A stretch of DNA of 64,000 nucleotides from Mya arenaria. Taxonomy: Eukaryota; Mollusca; Bivalvia; Myida; Myidae. A model generated the notes under the pieces. The model worked only from the letters and a program-made list of their open reading frames with translations. It did not search any database and had not been told where the DNA came from. This document shows, piece by piece, positions 1-11,645 of this stretch; position 1 is the stretch's first letter; every line of letters begins with the position of its first letter. Position numbers and translations under genes: made by a program. The stretch spans positions 40,534,625 to 40,598,624 of the forward strand of contig NC_069122.1 of NCBI RefSeq assembly GCF_026914265.1, written 5' to 3'.

Positions 1-2429
1 GGAGGAACTGTAGAGAACCAGCCAGGCAGCCCGCCCGCCGAAATGCCAACCCGGCCGAGCTGTACTTTGTGTATGCCAACATGCTGCAATTTGTTAGTAC
101 TTAGACCATAGAATGGAAAATTGTATCCAAACTGAAGTATAAAGTGAGTAAGTTTGGGTACTTTTTGTTCCATTCTTAAATGAATTTCTTTCATGTTGTT
201 TGTCAGTCATTTCTGGCTTTGATAATACTATTATTTTCTAGTGAAACTGCTGACTTGTATTAGTCTTTGGTCTGTATTGTGCATCTATTCGAACATTTTG
301 TTTGTTCTTTTAAGCAAACATTACATTAATTTAAAATTCAATTAGCAATTAAACAAAACTTACTGCACATTTGATGCAGACTGATGTTTTATCTAGTGTG
401 CATATGATTTTCAGCTTATGGACAAGAAAACATCTACTTCAGCAATCACAGCAACACAATGAGATCCCTGTTTTAAAGAAATAATGCTACCTTTCATTAA
501 TTCATTAATTCATTCTATCAATCATTCATATATATATTCATTCAGTTTATACAGTGAAAAACTTGACATTTCAAAAGAAATAAAACGTGAGCCGCTTCCA
601 TAACGATTAGAGCCTTTTCCCTTCATGCATTAAAAACCCCAACCTTAATACATTATAAATGTCTTAAAACCCTAATGTATTGTTTATTTCAATAGCCAGC
701 CTGGTTGCTGCTGCCACAGGGGAATTTTCAAGAACAAGAACCAGTGCTGGTAAAAATGTGGTCTTATGTGGTTTTCCATACCGACTCTCAGCAAGAATCT
801 CCGAGAAAGGATTATTGTCTCCAAGTAAGAAGAAATTCTAAGCATGTCTGGTTTAAATGCTCTCAAAATGCATATGGGTACTCAATAAGATGAGATTAAC
901 CTTTAAATTGTTAAAAACTGATAGCAAAATGTCCAAAAGACTATATATTTCATAAAATTTGTCCTGAAAATCTTTCAATTTATGAGCTTTTCTGCATATT
1001 TATCACATTTGTATGTCTCAAATGAGTGATTACATGCCTTTTTCAAACTTTAACAGTAGGGGCAGATTGTTTTTTAAGTGCAAAACATTGCTTTTGTCTT
1101 GCTTGCAGATCATGATGTGCCAATAAGCATAAGTTAGCTGCGCCTTTTTCCTCCCAGTGGTAGTCCTGCAATCTGAATCCAGGAGATGCAGCTCTGAATT
1201 CAATAATTCAGAAGAATTAAGATGTGAGTCAACTCTGTAGTACTTGTTTGTGTGTAAATTATCAAAAGAGTGAGATTTATAGCAAATCAGGTGTAAATAA
1301 GCAACTTCTAGACAATGGTGAAGTGCTGTACTTTGAATTTGATGCCAAATCTAGCCTTCAAAACAGATACTTAAAGTAAAAACATCATGTAGCCACCTCA
1401 TACATGAAAACACTAGCAGTGGTCTTGAAACTTTCAGTTTGGGTGTTTTTTTGCCATTTCTGTTGTTGCACCATTTGTCGCGAAAGCAAACAATTTGGCA
1501 TATATTGGTGTTTAGACTGTCTATAAACACATGATCACTAAATTTCTTTTGTTAAACTAAACAGTGCTGTTACCTTTGTATATAAGAAAAGCAAAATTTT
1601 GAAAAAAAGTTGAAGCATTTCAGTTTGGCTCTATATCATTTTTTATATAAAAGGCTAAGCGCAAAAAGAGCAAAAACCTTATTTTGCTAGAACAAATCTT
1701 AAAAGAGTAGCCAGGCCATTGGTGGTGCTGTTCTATAAACACCATTGAATGCTACAGGGAGAACATTACTTGGTCAAATTATTCCAATGCATAAGGAAAT
1801 AACGGCTCTTCAAAAGTTTGCAGCTTTATAACATTTGAGGGAACTGGATGTTTCTGCTTTTTATGAAAATACCACAGGTGCTAATACTTGTCTCATTCAT
1901 TTATTGTTTAATATATCATTTCCAAATTTTCAGTATGTATTGCATATAGCCTGAAGATGAATATAGGAGTTGCTTAAATAGGCTCAAGACCACAGTTATC
2001 TGCCCCCGTTGTCCAAGATCTGGATGTGAATACAGAAAAAAAGAGTGCTTGTGTTCAAGTATCAATATTTCATTAAAGTTGAATGAAAGAGAAGAAACAG
2101 GTGGCCTTTTTGCATAGAGCTTAACATAACTGGACACTGTATTGCAAAAACTGATAGTTTTCAGTGTAAAAATTGGAAAATCATTGCCTGTGGAACTATG
2201 TCAATTGTTTTTTTTTGTTGCCTTATTCTGTTCCGACCTCAGGGTCATGTATTACTACTCAATTTTGTGAGACAACGTATTGATCAACCCTATGTTTCCT
2301 TGTGATTAAATTTTGTGTCTTGGGTTGTTTAACAGCAGCCAGTTACTTGTTTTTCAATTGGGTCTGTTTTAAAGCGAAAAGCCAGGTTAGTGTCCAGATG
2401 AAACATAAAGTTAAAATAACTGTGGTCTC
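1..2429. other. No gene recognised
   Basis: AT-rich sequence apart from the first 75 bases, which are GC-rich and leave one plus frame open from base 3 to a TAG at 102-104. That could be the tail of an exon whose body lies before the window, but 33 codons are too few to identify. A second weak exon-like stretch (696-825, between TTTCAATAG and a GTAAGA donor) has no recognisable product. Confidence 0.4.
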
Positions 2430-2765
2430 ACACCGTGTTGTATGCAATTCTATTACCACCTATGCAATTCCGTCAATGCTCATTAAACGTGTAGTTGCTA
2501 TCCTTGCTTATGTTTCATACGCAATTCCGTTACCTACTATGCAATTTCGTCATATCAACGCCCTATGAGCATGAAGTGGCTATCATTGCCTATGTGTCCA
2601 GTGCAATTCCGTTACCTCCTATGCAATTCCGTCACCATAACGCTCATTGAGAATGTAGTGGCTTTCATTTCCTACGTGTCCTAAGCAATTATGTTAGCTC
2701 CTATGCAATTCTGATGTATTAACATTCATTTAGCATGTAGTGGCTACCATTGCCTTTGCGTCCTA
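2430..2765. repeat. Minisatellite, about 82-bp unit, four copies
   Basis: A unit containing TATGCAATTCCGT followed by CATTNAGCATGTAGTGGCTA recurs near 2460, 2538, 2620 and 2702. Each unit carries the GCAATTCCGTTA motif twice. Copies differ by substitutions and small indels, so the array is old. No coding role is apparent. Confidence 0.8.
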
Positions 2766-3416
2766 TGTATTTAGTCAAGGCGGCTGTGTCCGCTCTTTAA
2801 CTTTGTCATATATGTATTGTTTGGGTTTGATATATTTTTATCAACATTAAAAGTTGACATGTTGCATGTAATTCAGATACCGACAGGTCAGGTTTTATTT
2901 ACTATTTATTTCCATACAATGCTTTACATTGCATTGCATATTATATATATATACAGGCAAAGTCAATGAATTCATGTCCTGGCTCTGCATGTGTCAAGTA
3001 CAGGAATCATGGGGTCTTTAAGAAATCCACATTTCATTCGGCCCATAATGGCTACTTATCATGAGCAATGCCCTCATCCCTTCTTAAAGTTCAAGGTACA
3101 TCTCACATTGTCATCACAACAGAATCAATTCCGCAAATCTGTTCTTTCACTTTATCAATTTCTTTTTCCATCATACCGAAAATTCTTTAAATGCATGCCT
3201 TTTCAGAAGTGAATAAGTTCCCTTTAAATGACATCTCTTGTTCATCTAGACCTGTTTGTGTGTTCATATGAAATAAACAACTACTTAGAAATATCAGAAC
3301 ACATAAAATAAAAATAGAAGTTTCTGTAAAGTTCCAAAAAATTGTGTTGTAGTCACTTCCTAATTCTATCATGCAATGAATATTAATGACTATGTATGTG
3401 GTACATGTACTTTCAG
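2766..3416. other. No gene seen
   Basis: AT-rich DNA with a short TA run near 2942-2954. Nothing else recognised. Confidence 0.5.
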
Positions 3417-3680
3417 AAAACTGAAGCCTTCAGGAGGTCAACACCACCATGGTATTGATGTTCTCAGCTGTGATGTAACATGCCTTCAAGCCACTATCCT
3501 GAAGAACATTCAGAGGGATGGACCATTGCCCTGTTGCCTTTGGAAATCATTATGAGGAGGAGCACACAAACTGTCACTTGTTTTGAAAACGAGATGTACC
3601 ACAAACTGACCATAAACTTTTCGGATGCTCTGTTTATTTCATCAGCCAATTTCGATGTATATTTTACTGAATCATGACAA
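3417..3680 (+). pseudogene. Possible decayed M23-peptidase/LECT2-like exon
   Basis: After a TTTCAG acceptor-like site, one frame reads GGQHHHGIDVL, which fits the H-x-G-x-D zinc-site motif of M23 metallopeptidases as found in LECT2-like proteins of animals (family knowledge). The frame then loses resemblance and stops. Peptides with LECT2-like flavour (IQRDGP, then AFGNH) fall in different frames nearby, as expected after small indels. A separate 65-codon open frame runs from 3480 to 3677. No complementary exons were found upstream. The call rests on one short motif and could be coincidence. Confidence 0.28.
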
Positions 3681-4167
3681 ACAGTCTTTATTAACGATGC
3701 TTAGCTCGTACTCATAAGCATCTCTTACCCATTTGTATTCCACAACTAAACATGCTTGCAATTACACTGTGCCATCTATCATAATATATCAATGCTGCAA
3801 TGACCATATTTTTTGTACCAGTTGTTGATTTATACTGAAACATTTATTGAAAATGGTGCATAAACACTGATAACACATAAATGTTTCATTCATACATTTG
3901 TACATGTTCTTTCAGTGTATATGCTGATGATGTTAATACATATTTGATGTGCAGTTACACATGTATTTATTGCCAACCTTGCATAGTTTGCTCACATACA
4001 TATTTCCAACTAAGACATTTACTGAATGTATTACTACTTTAGGTTGAATTTGATATAAAAATAAAACATTGTACTACTCGTTTGTACAAAACACTTTTCA
4101 TTTGCTAAGTTGTTTGTTTCCATGTTTTGTCTGCATACAGATGGTGTTTTCATATCAATTTTTAGTA
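3681..4167. other. No gene seen
   Basis: AT-rich sequence without repeats or frames I can interpret. An AATAAA-like site occurs near 4062. Confidence 0.5.
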
Positions 4168-4985
4168 TGACTATTCGAAGAATATCGAGAGCTGTACTAC
4201 TCACCCAAGCGTCGACATCAGCGTCACACCTTGGTTAAGGTTTTGCGTGCAAGCACTCATAGGTTAATATCTCAGTTACTACTTGAGGTATTGAATTGAG
4301 ACTTGATACAATGGTACTCATACATCCAACCTACTTAATTAACAAGGTATGATAACTCTACTTTGCATTTAATGCAAATAATAGGCCTATTCGACTTAAA
4401 TTTTTGGGTAATGTTTTGCGTGCAAGCACACATAGGTGAATATCTGAGTTCCTACTTAAGGTATTGCATTGAGACTTGATACAATGGTACTCAACCATCC
4501 AACCTACTTAATTTACCAAGTTAGATAACTCTACTTTGCATTTAATGCAAATAATAGGCCTTTATCATTCGACTTAGATATTCTGGTTGAGGTTTTGTGT
4601 GCAAGCACACATTCTATAAATATCAAAGCAACTACTTGATGTATTGCAATCAGACTCATACAATTGTACTAAACCATCAAACCTACCCATGTAAGATAAT
4701 TCTAGTTTCATTTAATGCCAATAATTGCCCTTTATTATTCGACATAGAAATTCTGGTTAAGGTTTTGCGTGTAGCACACATAGGTAAATTTCTCAGCAAC
4801 TACTCGATGTATTTCATTGAGACTTAATAGAATGATGTTCAACCACTCAGTGTAATTGAATAACCAAGATATATAACTGTATTTTGCAAATAAATGCCCT
4901 TTATTATTAGACTAAAACATCCTGGTTGAAATTTTCCATGTAACCACATTTATGTTAATATCTCACCACATGAATTGCATTAAAA
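4168..4985 (+). mobile_element. Tandem-repeat-bearing non-autonomous element, copy 1
   Basis: The element opens with GACTATTCGAAGAATA and a CTGTACTACTCACCCAAGCG segment. About five degenerate monomers of 170-178 bp follow, each marked by GGTTTTGCGTGCAAGCACA and by TTTAATGCAAATAATAGGCC. The same head occurs at 25468 and 32739, each followed by its own tandem monomers. The head-plus-tandem-core design matches the pearl/Helentron-like or TR-MITE elements described in bivalves (established knowledge; assignment here is inference). No transposase is present. Confidence 0.7.
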
Positions 4986-6489
4986 TCTAATCTAACAGTG
5001 ATCTATGCATGTTTCGCCAAAACTTTACAATCCTTACACTGAAAAGCGGCAGAATAGTCGAGCCCACTGTCTTTGTGACAGTTCTTGTTCAACATAAACA
5101 TGATGTTCATTTCCATTGTGAAACTTATCCCTTGGGAACAATATTAACATCTTTAAGCATACATGCCTGGATGGGTTTTAAAAAATGACCATATTATGCT
5201 TACTTACTGCATGAAAATATGCAATGACATACATTTCATATCAACTCGTGTATCTGTATTTCCCTTTCAACTACTTTGAAATAACAAACGTCCCAACCCT
5301 AAAATGTTAAAAAATATTATACATACATTACTTTTATCTTACACTGTATATAAGGTCTACATGTATATACCACACCTAATAAAATTGAATCCTGTCAACT
5401 CGTACGTTGTTGTAAGACATATGAACCCCACCCCTCAACTTCTCTGTGTGTTCCTATCAGTTTGCTTCTGAAATTCCTGTCATCATTGAAATAAATTGTT
5501 CACTCTCTCGGGGCCACCGTTCCTCAGCACTTTGATTTACAAGTGCGTTCACGTTTCCTCTTTGTTCCAATAATTCGAATTCAGTACAAGGTCAGCCGAG
5601 CAATGGTGAAACAGAAACTACATTTATATATTGTTTTAAAATCAAAGTGGAATAAGAAATGTAGCATACAGTTGTGAAGGTTAGTGATTACATTTATTTC
5701 TATTAAGCATAATTTCTTATTACACGTTCTCACATTTGCCGGTAATAGATTCATATGTCCTTTTAAAGTTAACAAACGAAATAAAAAGGGGCGTTTTAAG
5801 ATCACTCATAAAATAGAAACCATTATAAGGAAACCTTTACGAAAGACAATATGTTTAAATTAATCAACCAGCTTCAGTTTGTAGAAAAATTATTTGTCAC
5901 ATGTTTTTGAGCAACCCCGAATCCTGAAATTTACTTCCTGGGTACCAACCTACTAGATAGGTGGGTCTCATTGTAGCCCGTCTTGCTGATATCCTGCCCC
6001 CGACCCACTTGTTCAGGCAAAACCAAAAGCCGGTAAAGTTATACCCGGTATTGGAATTACCCAGGTGTTTAGTGTACGAAATAATGAATAAAAACGTAGA
6101 CACGTATTTCAATTTTATTTGGCAGTTATTTGTTACAATATTCTTTTTATATTAAAACACACAGTTGTAAACTGAAATTTCTGCGATTTGATTGGCTGAC
6201 GGGTTTGATTACGTACAGTTTCTACATGAATTTATTGATAGTGTTATATGTAATAAATGGTCATTGACTTTTTAAGTTAATTTATTAAAATTCAGGTTAT
6301 TTTAAGTAAGAAAAACATTTTCCGAAACGTTTTTCATGAGCTTTAATGAATCGAATCCCAAGGTTCGTAAACCAAGATATAAAAAACCGTAGCCTAGAGT
6401 TTGAGGACATATTTTATTTAATACCAGTTGCATGTGCCCCAAGGTTTGTTATAACGGTATGACACAAAAGTATTTTGGTATATTCATGT
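4986..6489. other. No gene seen
   Basis: AT-rich DNA. Around 5390-5560 it is slightly richer in C and G and contains an AATAAA near 5490, but no frame of useful length. Near 5940-6060 a GC-richer patch gives overlapping short frames on both strands, with no recognisable domain. Confidence 0.4.
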
Positions 6490-7090
6490 TTCCTTTTTCT
6501 TCAATCAGTTTATACAAGTGTTATTAAAAGTAGGTGTTGTTTCAAAGTACCATAGTCCAAAGTGCGTGTGTCATATCCCGTTGTTCTTAATAGAGGTATC
6601 AAATTGTGTTGTCCTTACTAAATGTATCATGTATCGTTGCCCTAAGCGCGTGAATTATACTCTTTGCCCTGCCTATGTGTATCATGTGTCGTTGTCCTTA
6701 TTACGTGTATCAAGTTTCGTTGTCCTTATTACAAGTAGCAAGTCTCAATGTTCCTAGAGCGTGTATCATGTATTGTTTTATTAAGTGAGTGCAGCATGTC
6801 CCGAAAGTCTTATTGCTAGAACCATAACGCGTGAGCCTAATGGGTGTATAATGTGTTGTTTTGATAGGAGTGTGTGTCATGTTTGTTGGTTCTATTTCTA
6901 GAACTATACCTCATTGTTTCAAGTCGGTGTATCATTTTTTGTTTTCTTAACAGAGGTATCATGTTTAGAAAGTTGCTAGAACTATAAATCAGTGTTTCTT
7001 ATACATATATCATAGGTTGGTTCTTAAGCATTTGTGTCATGTTTCGTTGTGCTTTAGTATGAATCACGTATCGTTTTCCTTCTTGCGTGT
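6490..7090. repeat. Degenerate 27-bp repeat flank of the 81-bp minisatellite
   Basis: The sequence is built from loosely conserved units of about 27 bp with the form CGTGTATCATGTNTCGTTG followed by TCCTTA. The clearest copies lie at about 6620-6780. They resemble the three subunits of the 81-bp monomer to the right, so this looks like the ancestral or decayed margin of that array. Confidence 0.75.
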
Positions 7091-9670
7091 ACCAGGTCTC
7101 AATATCCTCAATTGTATGATGTATCGTTGTTTTAAGTGGGTGTATCCCATCCCGTTGATCAAAGGGCGTGTACCAAGTCTCGTTTTCCTTAATCGTATTA
7201 TGTATCGTTGTCCTAAGTGTGTGTATAATGTCCCGTTGATCTAAGGGCGTGTACAAGGTCTCGTTTTCCTTAATCGTATTATGTATCGTTGTCCTTAGTG
7301 GGTGTTTCATGTCCCGTTGATCTAAGGGCGTGTACAAGGTCTCGTTTTCCTTAATCGTATTATGTATCGTTGTCCTAAGTGGGTGTTTCATGTCCCGTTG
7401 ATCTAAGGGCGTGTACCAAGTCTCGTTTTCCTTAATCGTATTATGTATCGCTGTCCTTAGTGGGTGTTTCATGTCCCGTTGATCTAAGGATGTGTACAAG
7501 GTCTCGTTTTCGATAATCGTATTATGTATCGTTGTCCTAAGTGGGTGTTTCATGTCCCGTTGATCTAAGGGCGTGTACAAGGTCTCGTTTTCCTTAATCG
7601 TATTATGTATCGTTGTCCTTAGTGGGTGTTTCATGTCCCGTTGATCTAAGGGCGTGTACAAGGTCTCGTTTTCCTTAATCGTATTATGTATCGTTGTCCT
7701 TAGTGGGTGTTTCATGTCCCGTTGATCTAAGGGTGTGTACATGGGCTCGTTTCCCTTAATCGTATTATGTATCTCTGTCCTTAGTGGTTGTTTCATGTCC
7801 AGTTGATCTAAGGGTGTGTACAAGGTCTCGTTTTCCTTAATCGTATTATGTATCGTTGTCCTAAGTGGTTGTTTCATGTCCCGTTGATCTAAGGGCGTGT
7901 ACAAGGTCTCGTTTTCCTTAATCGTATAATGTATCGTTGTCCTTAGTGGCCGTTTCATGTCCCGTTGATCTAAGGGCGTGTACAAGGTCTCGTTTTCCAT
8001 TATCGTATTATGTATCGTTGTCCTAAGTAGGTGTTTCATGTCCCGTTGATCTAAGGGCGTGTACAAGGTCTCGTTTTCCTTAATCGTATTATGTATCGTT
8101 GTCCTTAGTGGGTGTTTCATGTCCCGTTGATCTAAGGGTGTGTACAAGGTCTCGTTTTCCTTAATCGTATTATGTATCGTTGTCCTAAGTGGGTGTTTCA
8201 TGTCCCGTTGATCTAAGGGCGTGTACAAGGTCTCGTTTTCCTTAATCGTATTATGTATCGTTGTCCTTAGTGGGTGTTTCATGTCCCGTTGATCTAAGGG
8301 TGTGTACAAGGTCTCGTTTTCCTTAATCGTATTATGTATCGTTGTCCTAAGTGGGTGTTTCATGTCCCGTTGATCTAAAGGTGTGTACAAGGTCTCGTTT
8401 TCGATAATCGTATTATGTATCGTTGTCCTTAGTAGGTGTTTCATGTCCCGTTGATCTAAGGGCGTGTACAAGGTCTCGTTTTCCTTAATCGTATTATGTA
8501 TCGTTGTCCTTAGTGGGTGTATAATGTCCCGTTGATCTAAGGGCGTGTACAAGGTCTCGTTTTCCTTAATCGTATTATGTATCGTTGTCCTTAGTGGCCG
8601 TTTCATGTCCCGTTGATCTAAGGGTGTGTACAAGGTCTCGTTTTCCTTAATCGTATTATGTATCGTTGTCCTAAGTGGGTGTTTCATGTCCCGTTGATCT
8701 AAGGATGTGTACAAGGTCTCGTTTTCCTTAATCGTATCATGTATCGTTGTCCTAAGTTGCCGTTTCATGTCCCGTTGATCTAAGGGTGTGTACAAGGTCT
8801 CGTTTTCCTTAATCGTATTATGTATCGTTGTCCTAAGTGGGTGTTTCATGTCCCGTTGATCTAAGGGCGTGTACAAGGTCTCGTTTTCCTTAATCGTATT
8901 ATGTATCGTTGTCCTAAGTGGGTGTTTCATGTCCCGTTGATCTAAGGGCGTGTACAAGGTCTCGTTTTCCATTATCGTATTATGTATCGTTGTCCTAAGT
9001 GGGTGTTTCATGTCCCGTTGATCTGGGCGTGTACAAGGTCTCGATTTCCTTAATCGTATTATGTATCGTTGTCCTAAGTGGGTGTTTCATGTCCCGTTGA
9101 TCTAAGGGCGTGTACAAGGTCTCGATTGCCTTAATCGTATTATGTATCGTTGTCCTAAGTGGTTGTTTCATGTCCCGTTGATCTAAGGGTGTGTACAAGG
9201 TCTGTTTTCCTTAATCGTATTGTGTATCGTTGTCCTAAGTGGGTGTTTCATGTCCCGTTGATCTAAGGGTGTGTACAAGGTCTCGTTTTCCTTAATCGTA
9301 TTATGTATCGTTGTCCTTAGTGGGTGTTTCATGTCCCGTTGATCTAAGGGTGTGTACAAGGTCTCGTTTTCCTTAATCGTATTATGTATCGTTGTCCTAA
9401 GTTGCCGTTTCATGTCCCGTTGATCTAAGGGTGTGTACAAGGTCTCGTTTTCCTTAATCGTATTATGTATCGTTGTCCTAAGTGGGTGTTTCATGTCCCG
9501 TTGATCTAAGGGTGTGTTTAAGGTCTCGTTTTCCTTAATCGTATTATGTATCGTTGTCCTAAGTGGTTGTTTCATGTCCCGTTGATCTAAGGGCGTGTAC
9601 AAGGTGTCGTTTTCCTTAATCGTATTATGTGTCGTTGTCCTAAGTGGGTGTTTCATGTCCCGTTGATCCG
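7091..9670 (-). repeat. 81-bp minisatellite, about 32 copies, one minus frame open
   Basis: An 81-bp unit repeats almost without interruption, at high identity in the centre. Each unit splits into three 27-bp subunits sharing a CGTTG-TCCTAAG core, so it is a three-fold higher-order repeat. Because 81 is divisible by three, one minus-strand frame stays open for 670 codons (6999-9011). Shorter stretches (8995-9198 and 9183-9656) continue it after a 2-base deletion near 9024 and a 1-base deletion near 9202. The repeated peptide is 27 residues (start MKHPLRTTIHNTI, end TPLDQRD). It has no signal peptide, cysteines or known domain. Frequent variants (CTT/CTA Leu, ACG/ACA Thr) are silent in this frame, but amino-acid changes are also common. 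I regard the frame as probably fortuitous. Confidence 0.92.
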
Positions 9671-11289
9671 AGGTCTCTTTTTTTAGTGTATTAACAAAGT
9701 ATCGTTGTACTTACAGAGCATGCCCTGTCTGGTTGTCGTTAGTATGTGAAAACACTCGTTACTTTCTTAAAACATGTACTATGTCTCCATCAAACCAGTG
9801 TTAATGCACATCTTCCTATCGTTTGCAGTAAATACAAAAGGGTTATAATTACTGTGTTTTGATCCGGGAGGTTGTATTCGATTCGAGTGGATATTTGCAG
9901 ATTCGGATTTCACGAGGCGCAAGCGTATTTAGTATGCAATAGTTTCATTTGATTTAAATTAAGTAGGTTTCTGTTTATCATAACCATACAGTAATGCATT
10001 TTATGGATACTTAAGGCAGATTAAAACAGACTATGACAAGGCGATCATGGACTGGTAGTACATCCTAGAAGTAGGACGTAGTACTTCCTACAATAATTAT
10101 CTATATATTATATACTGAAATTTAAACTATTTAGACATTCATGAAACAAGCTTATTTGAGTCTGAAACATAGCGGAACACATTTTTCGTTTTGCAAGCGT
10201 TTTCACATTGATTTGCCTTATCAATTATATGACTTGACGTTTTGACTCGATAAGACATAAGACAACACTCCTAAATAAGTGGACTAGAAATATCAATTAC
10301 ATTCTAAAACGAGAATACAATTGCATCTGTAAATTGTAGTTTACGTAACCACTATTTACAAGAATATCATTAACCTTGCAACGAGATTATTGTAATTGTA
10401 CACAATATGTTAAAAAACACAGTCCAGAAACTAACTAATCTTACAAAATTTAGGTTTCCTCTTTTTTATCAAATGATGTTAATGTTTGTAAGCTGCATTT
10501 TAATGAATTTTGACGCTGTACTGATTATGAATTAAACATATAAAATTTGCATGCCATTTTACAATTTCTGTTTAACAAATAAAAATGTTATTATATTATC
10601 ATGTTTTAACATTTAATTGTTTGCAATTCTATTTGCTCTTACTGTACCCATTTTCTACATGAAACTTTTAACATTCAAAACTTTTGTGTATGTAACCTGT
10701 TCATGGTTACGTAGGTTTTATCACTGGTTCAAGTTTTAAATAAAAAAAAAATATAAAGTGTATATAACGAAAGTGATTTATTCTGTAAAAAGAGTTCATA
10801 AATTACAATCACCAATCGTTATTATACACTATATAACTATAAGTAACGTAAATTACACACGAGCTATCTGCACTCTTATATTAAAGTTTTGAAAATTATT
10901 GATGAAATCGTCAAATACGTATTTAAAAGAAGGCCTCTTTCATCAAGAAAAATGAAATGACTTTATTTGTACTCTGTATAACAAATTATTTTCATAAAAA
11001 AACATAGCTTCTTATGTTACATTTTAACAGTAACGTAATTTACACCAATTCGCGCTGTTTGAATTATTAGAAAACCTTCATAGAGCTTAAGGACGATGAT
11101 TTACCAACTTTTTATCTCATAAAGGATCATTTAACATGGAACTAATATTACAGATAAAACTGAAAAACGTAACTACTTACGTTAACGTACTTTAAATGTA
11201 CGTTTCTCATTTACGCTCCCTCTCTAAGATCGTAACCATGTCTCATTTTGTGGCGTTTTGCTCAAGCTTTGGAAAAACCATAACCTTCA
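9671..11289. other. No gene seen
   Basis: The first 110 bases are degraded minisatellite. The rest is very AT-rich. Two similar stretches beginning GTAACGTAAATTACAC (about 10846) and GTAACGTAATTTACAC (about 11031) suggest an old duplication. Nothing else recognised. Confidence 0.5.
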
Positions 11290-11645
11290 AAATTCCCCAT
11301 GGTGGTCAATTGGAAGCTTCAGGTCTCAATGAAAAAAAACCTCGTGTTTCAAATTGAACATAGGCGACATATACGAATTTACAGAAAAAATAGACTGTGT
11401 AGTTTGTGTGACAAAGGTGTGATCGAGGATGAATATCATTTTGTTATCGAATGTGTAGAATGTAATGAACTTTGACTAAGGTTTTCCCCCCGGAAATATA
11501 GAATTCGACCAAGCATGATCAAATTTGTGGAGTTACTGTGAACTAAAAATAAGGCAATTCTAAATGGTGTATCTAATTTATTGTTTACATTTTTTATTAA
11601 ACAAATTAATTTGATAAATAGTATAACTTTATAAGAAAATCCCAG
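11290..11645 (+). pseudogene. LINE 3' fragment (C-terminal zinc-knuckle region)
   Basis: Translation around 11341-11475 gives a basic stretch followed by CSLC, an acidic EDEYHF and then IEC. This is the C-x2-C ... H-x4-C arrangement found at the C-terminus of many non-LTR retrotransposon polyproteins. A stop follows. After a one-base shift the frame continues with a segment ending PSMIKFVELL, then another shift to FTFFIKQINLI, which also fits the family's tail. No reverse transcriptase or endonuclease is left. This is a 5'-truncated, frameshifted LINE relic, distinct in sequence from the LINE at 42-47 kb. Confidence 0.7.

Noticed and set aside
3..104. 33-codon open frame at the window start, GC-rich, ending TAG
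   Set aside because: Could be an exon tail, but it is too short to identify and its start lies outside the window.
696..825. Exon-like segment between TTTCAATAG and a GTAAGA donor
   Set aside because: No recognisable domain, no partner exons, and AT-rich DNA offers many such site pairs.
6999..9011. 670-codon minus-strand open frame as a protein-coding gene
   Set aside because: It consists entirely of an 81-bp minisatellite whose period preserves any stop-free frame; no start context, domain or splice evidence.
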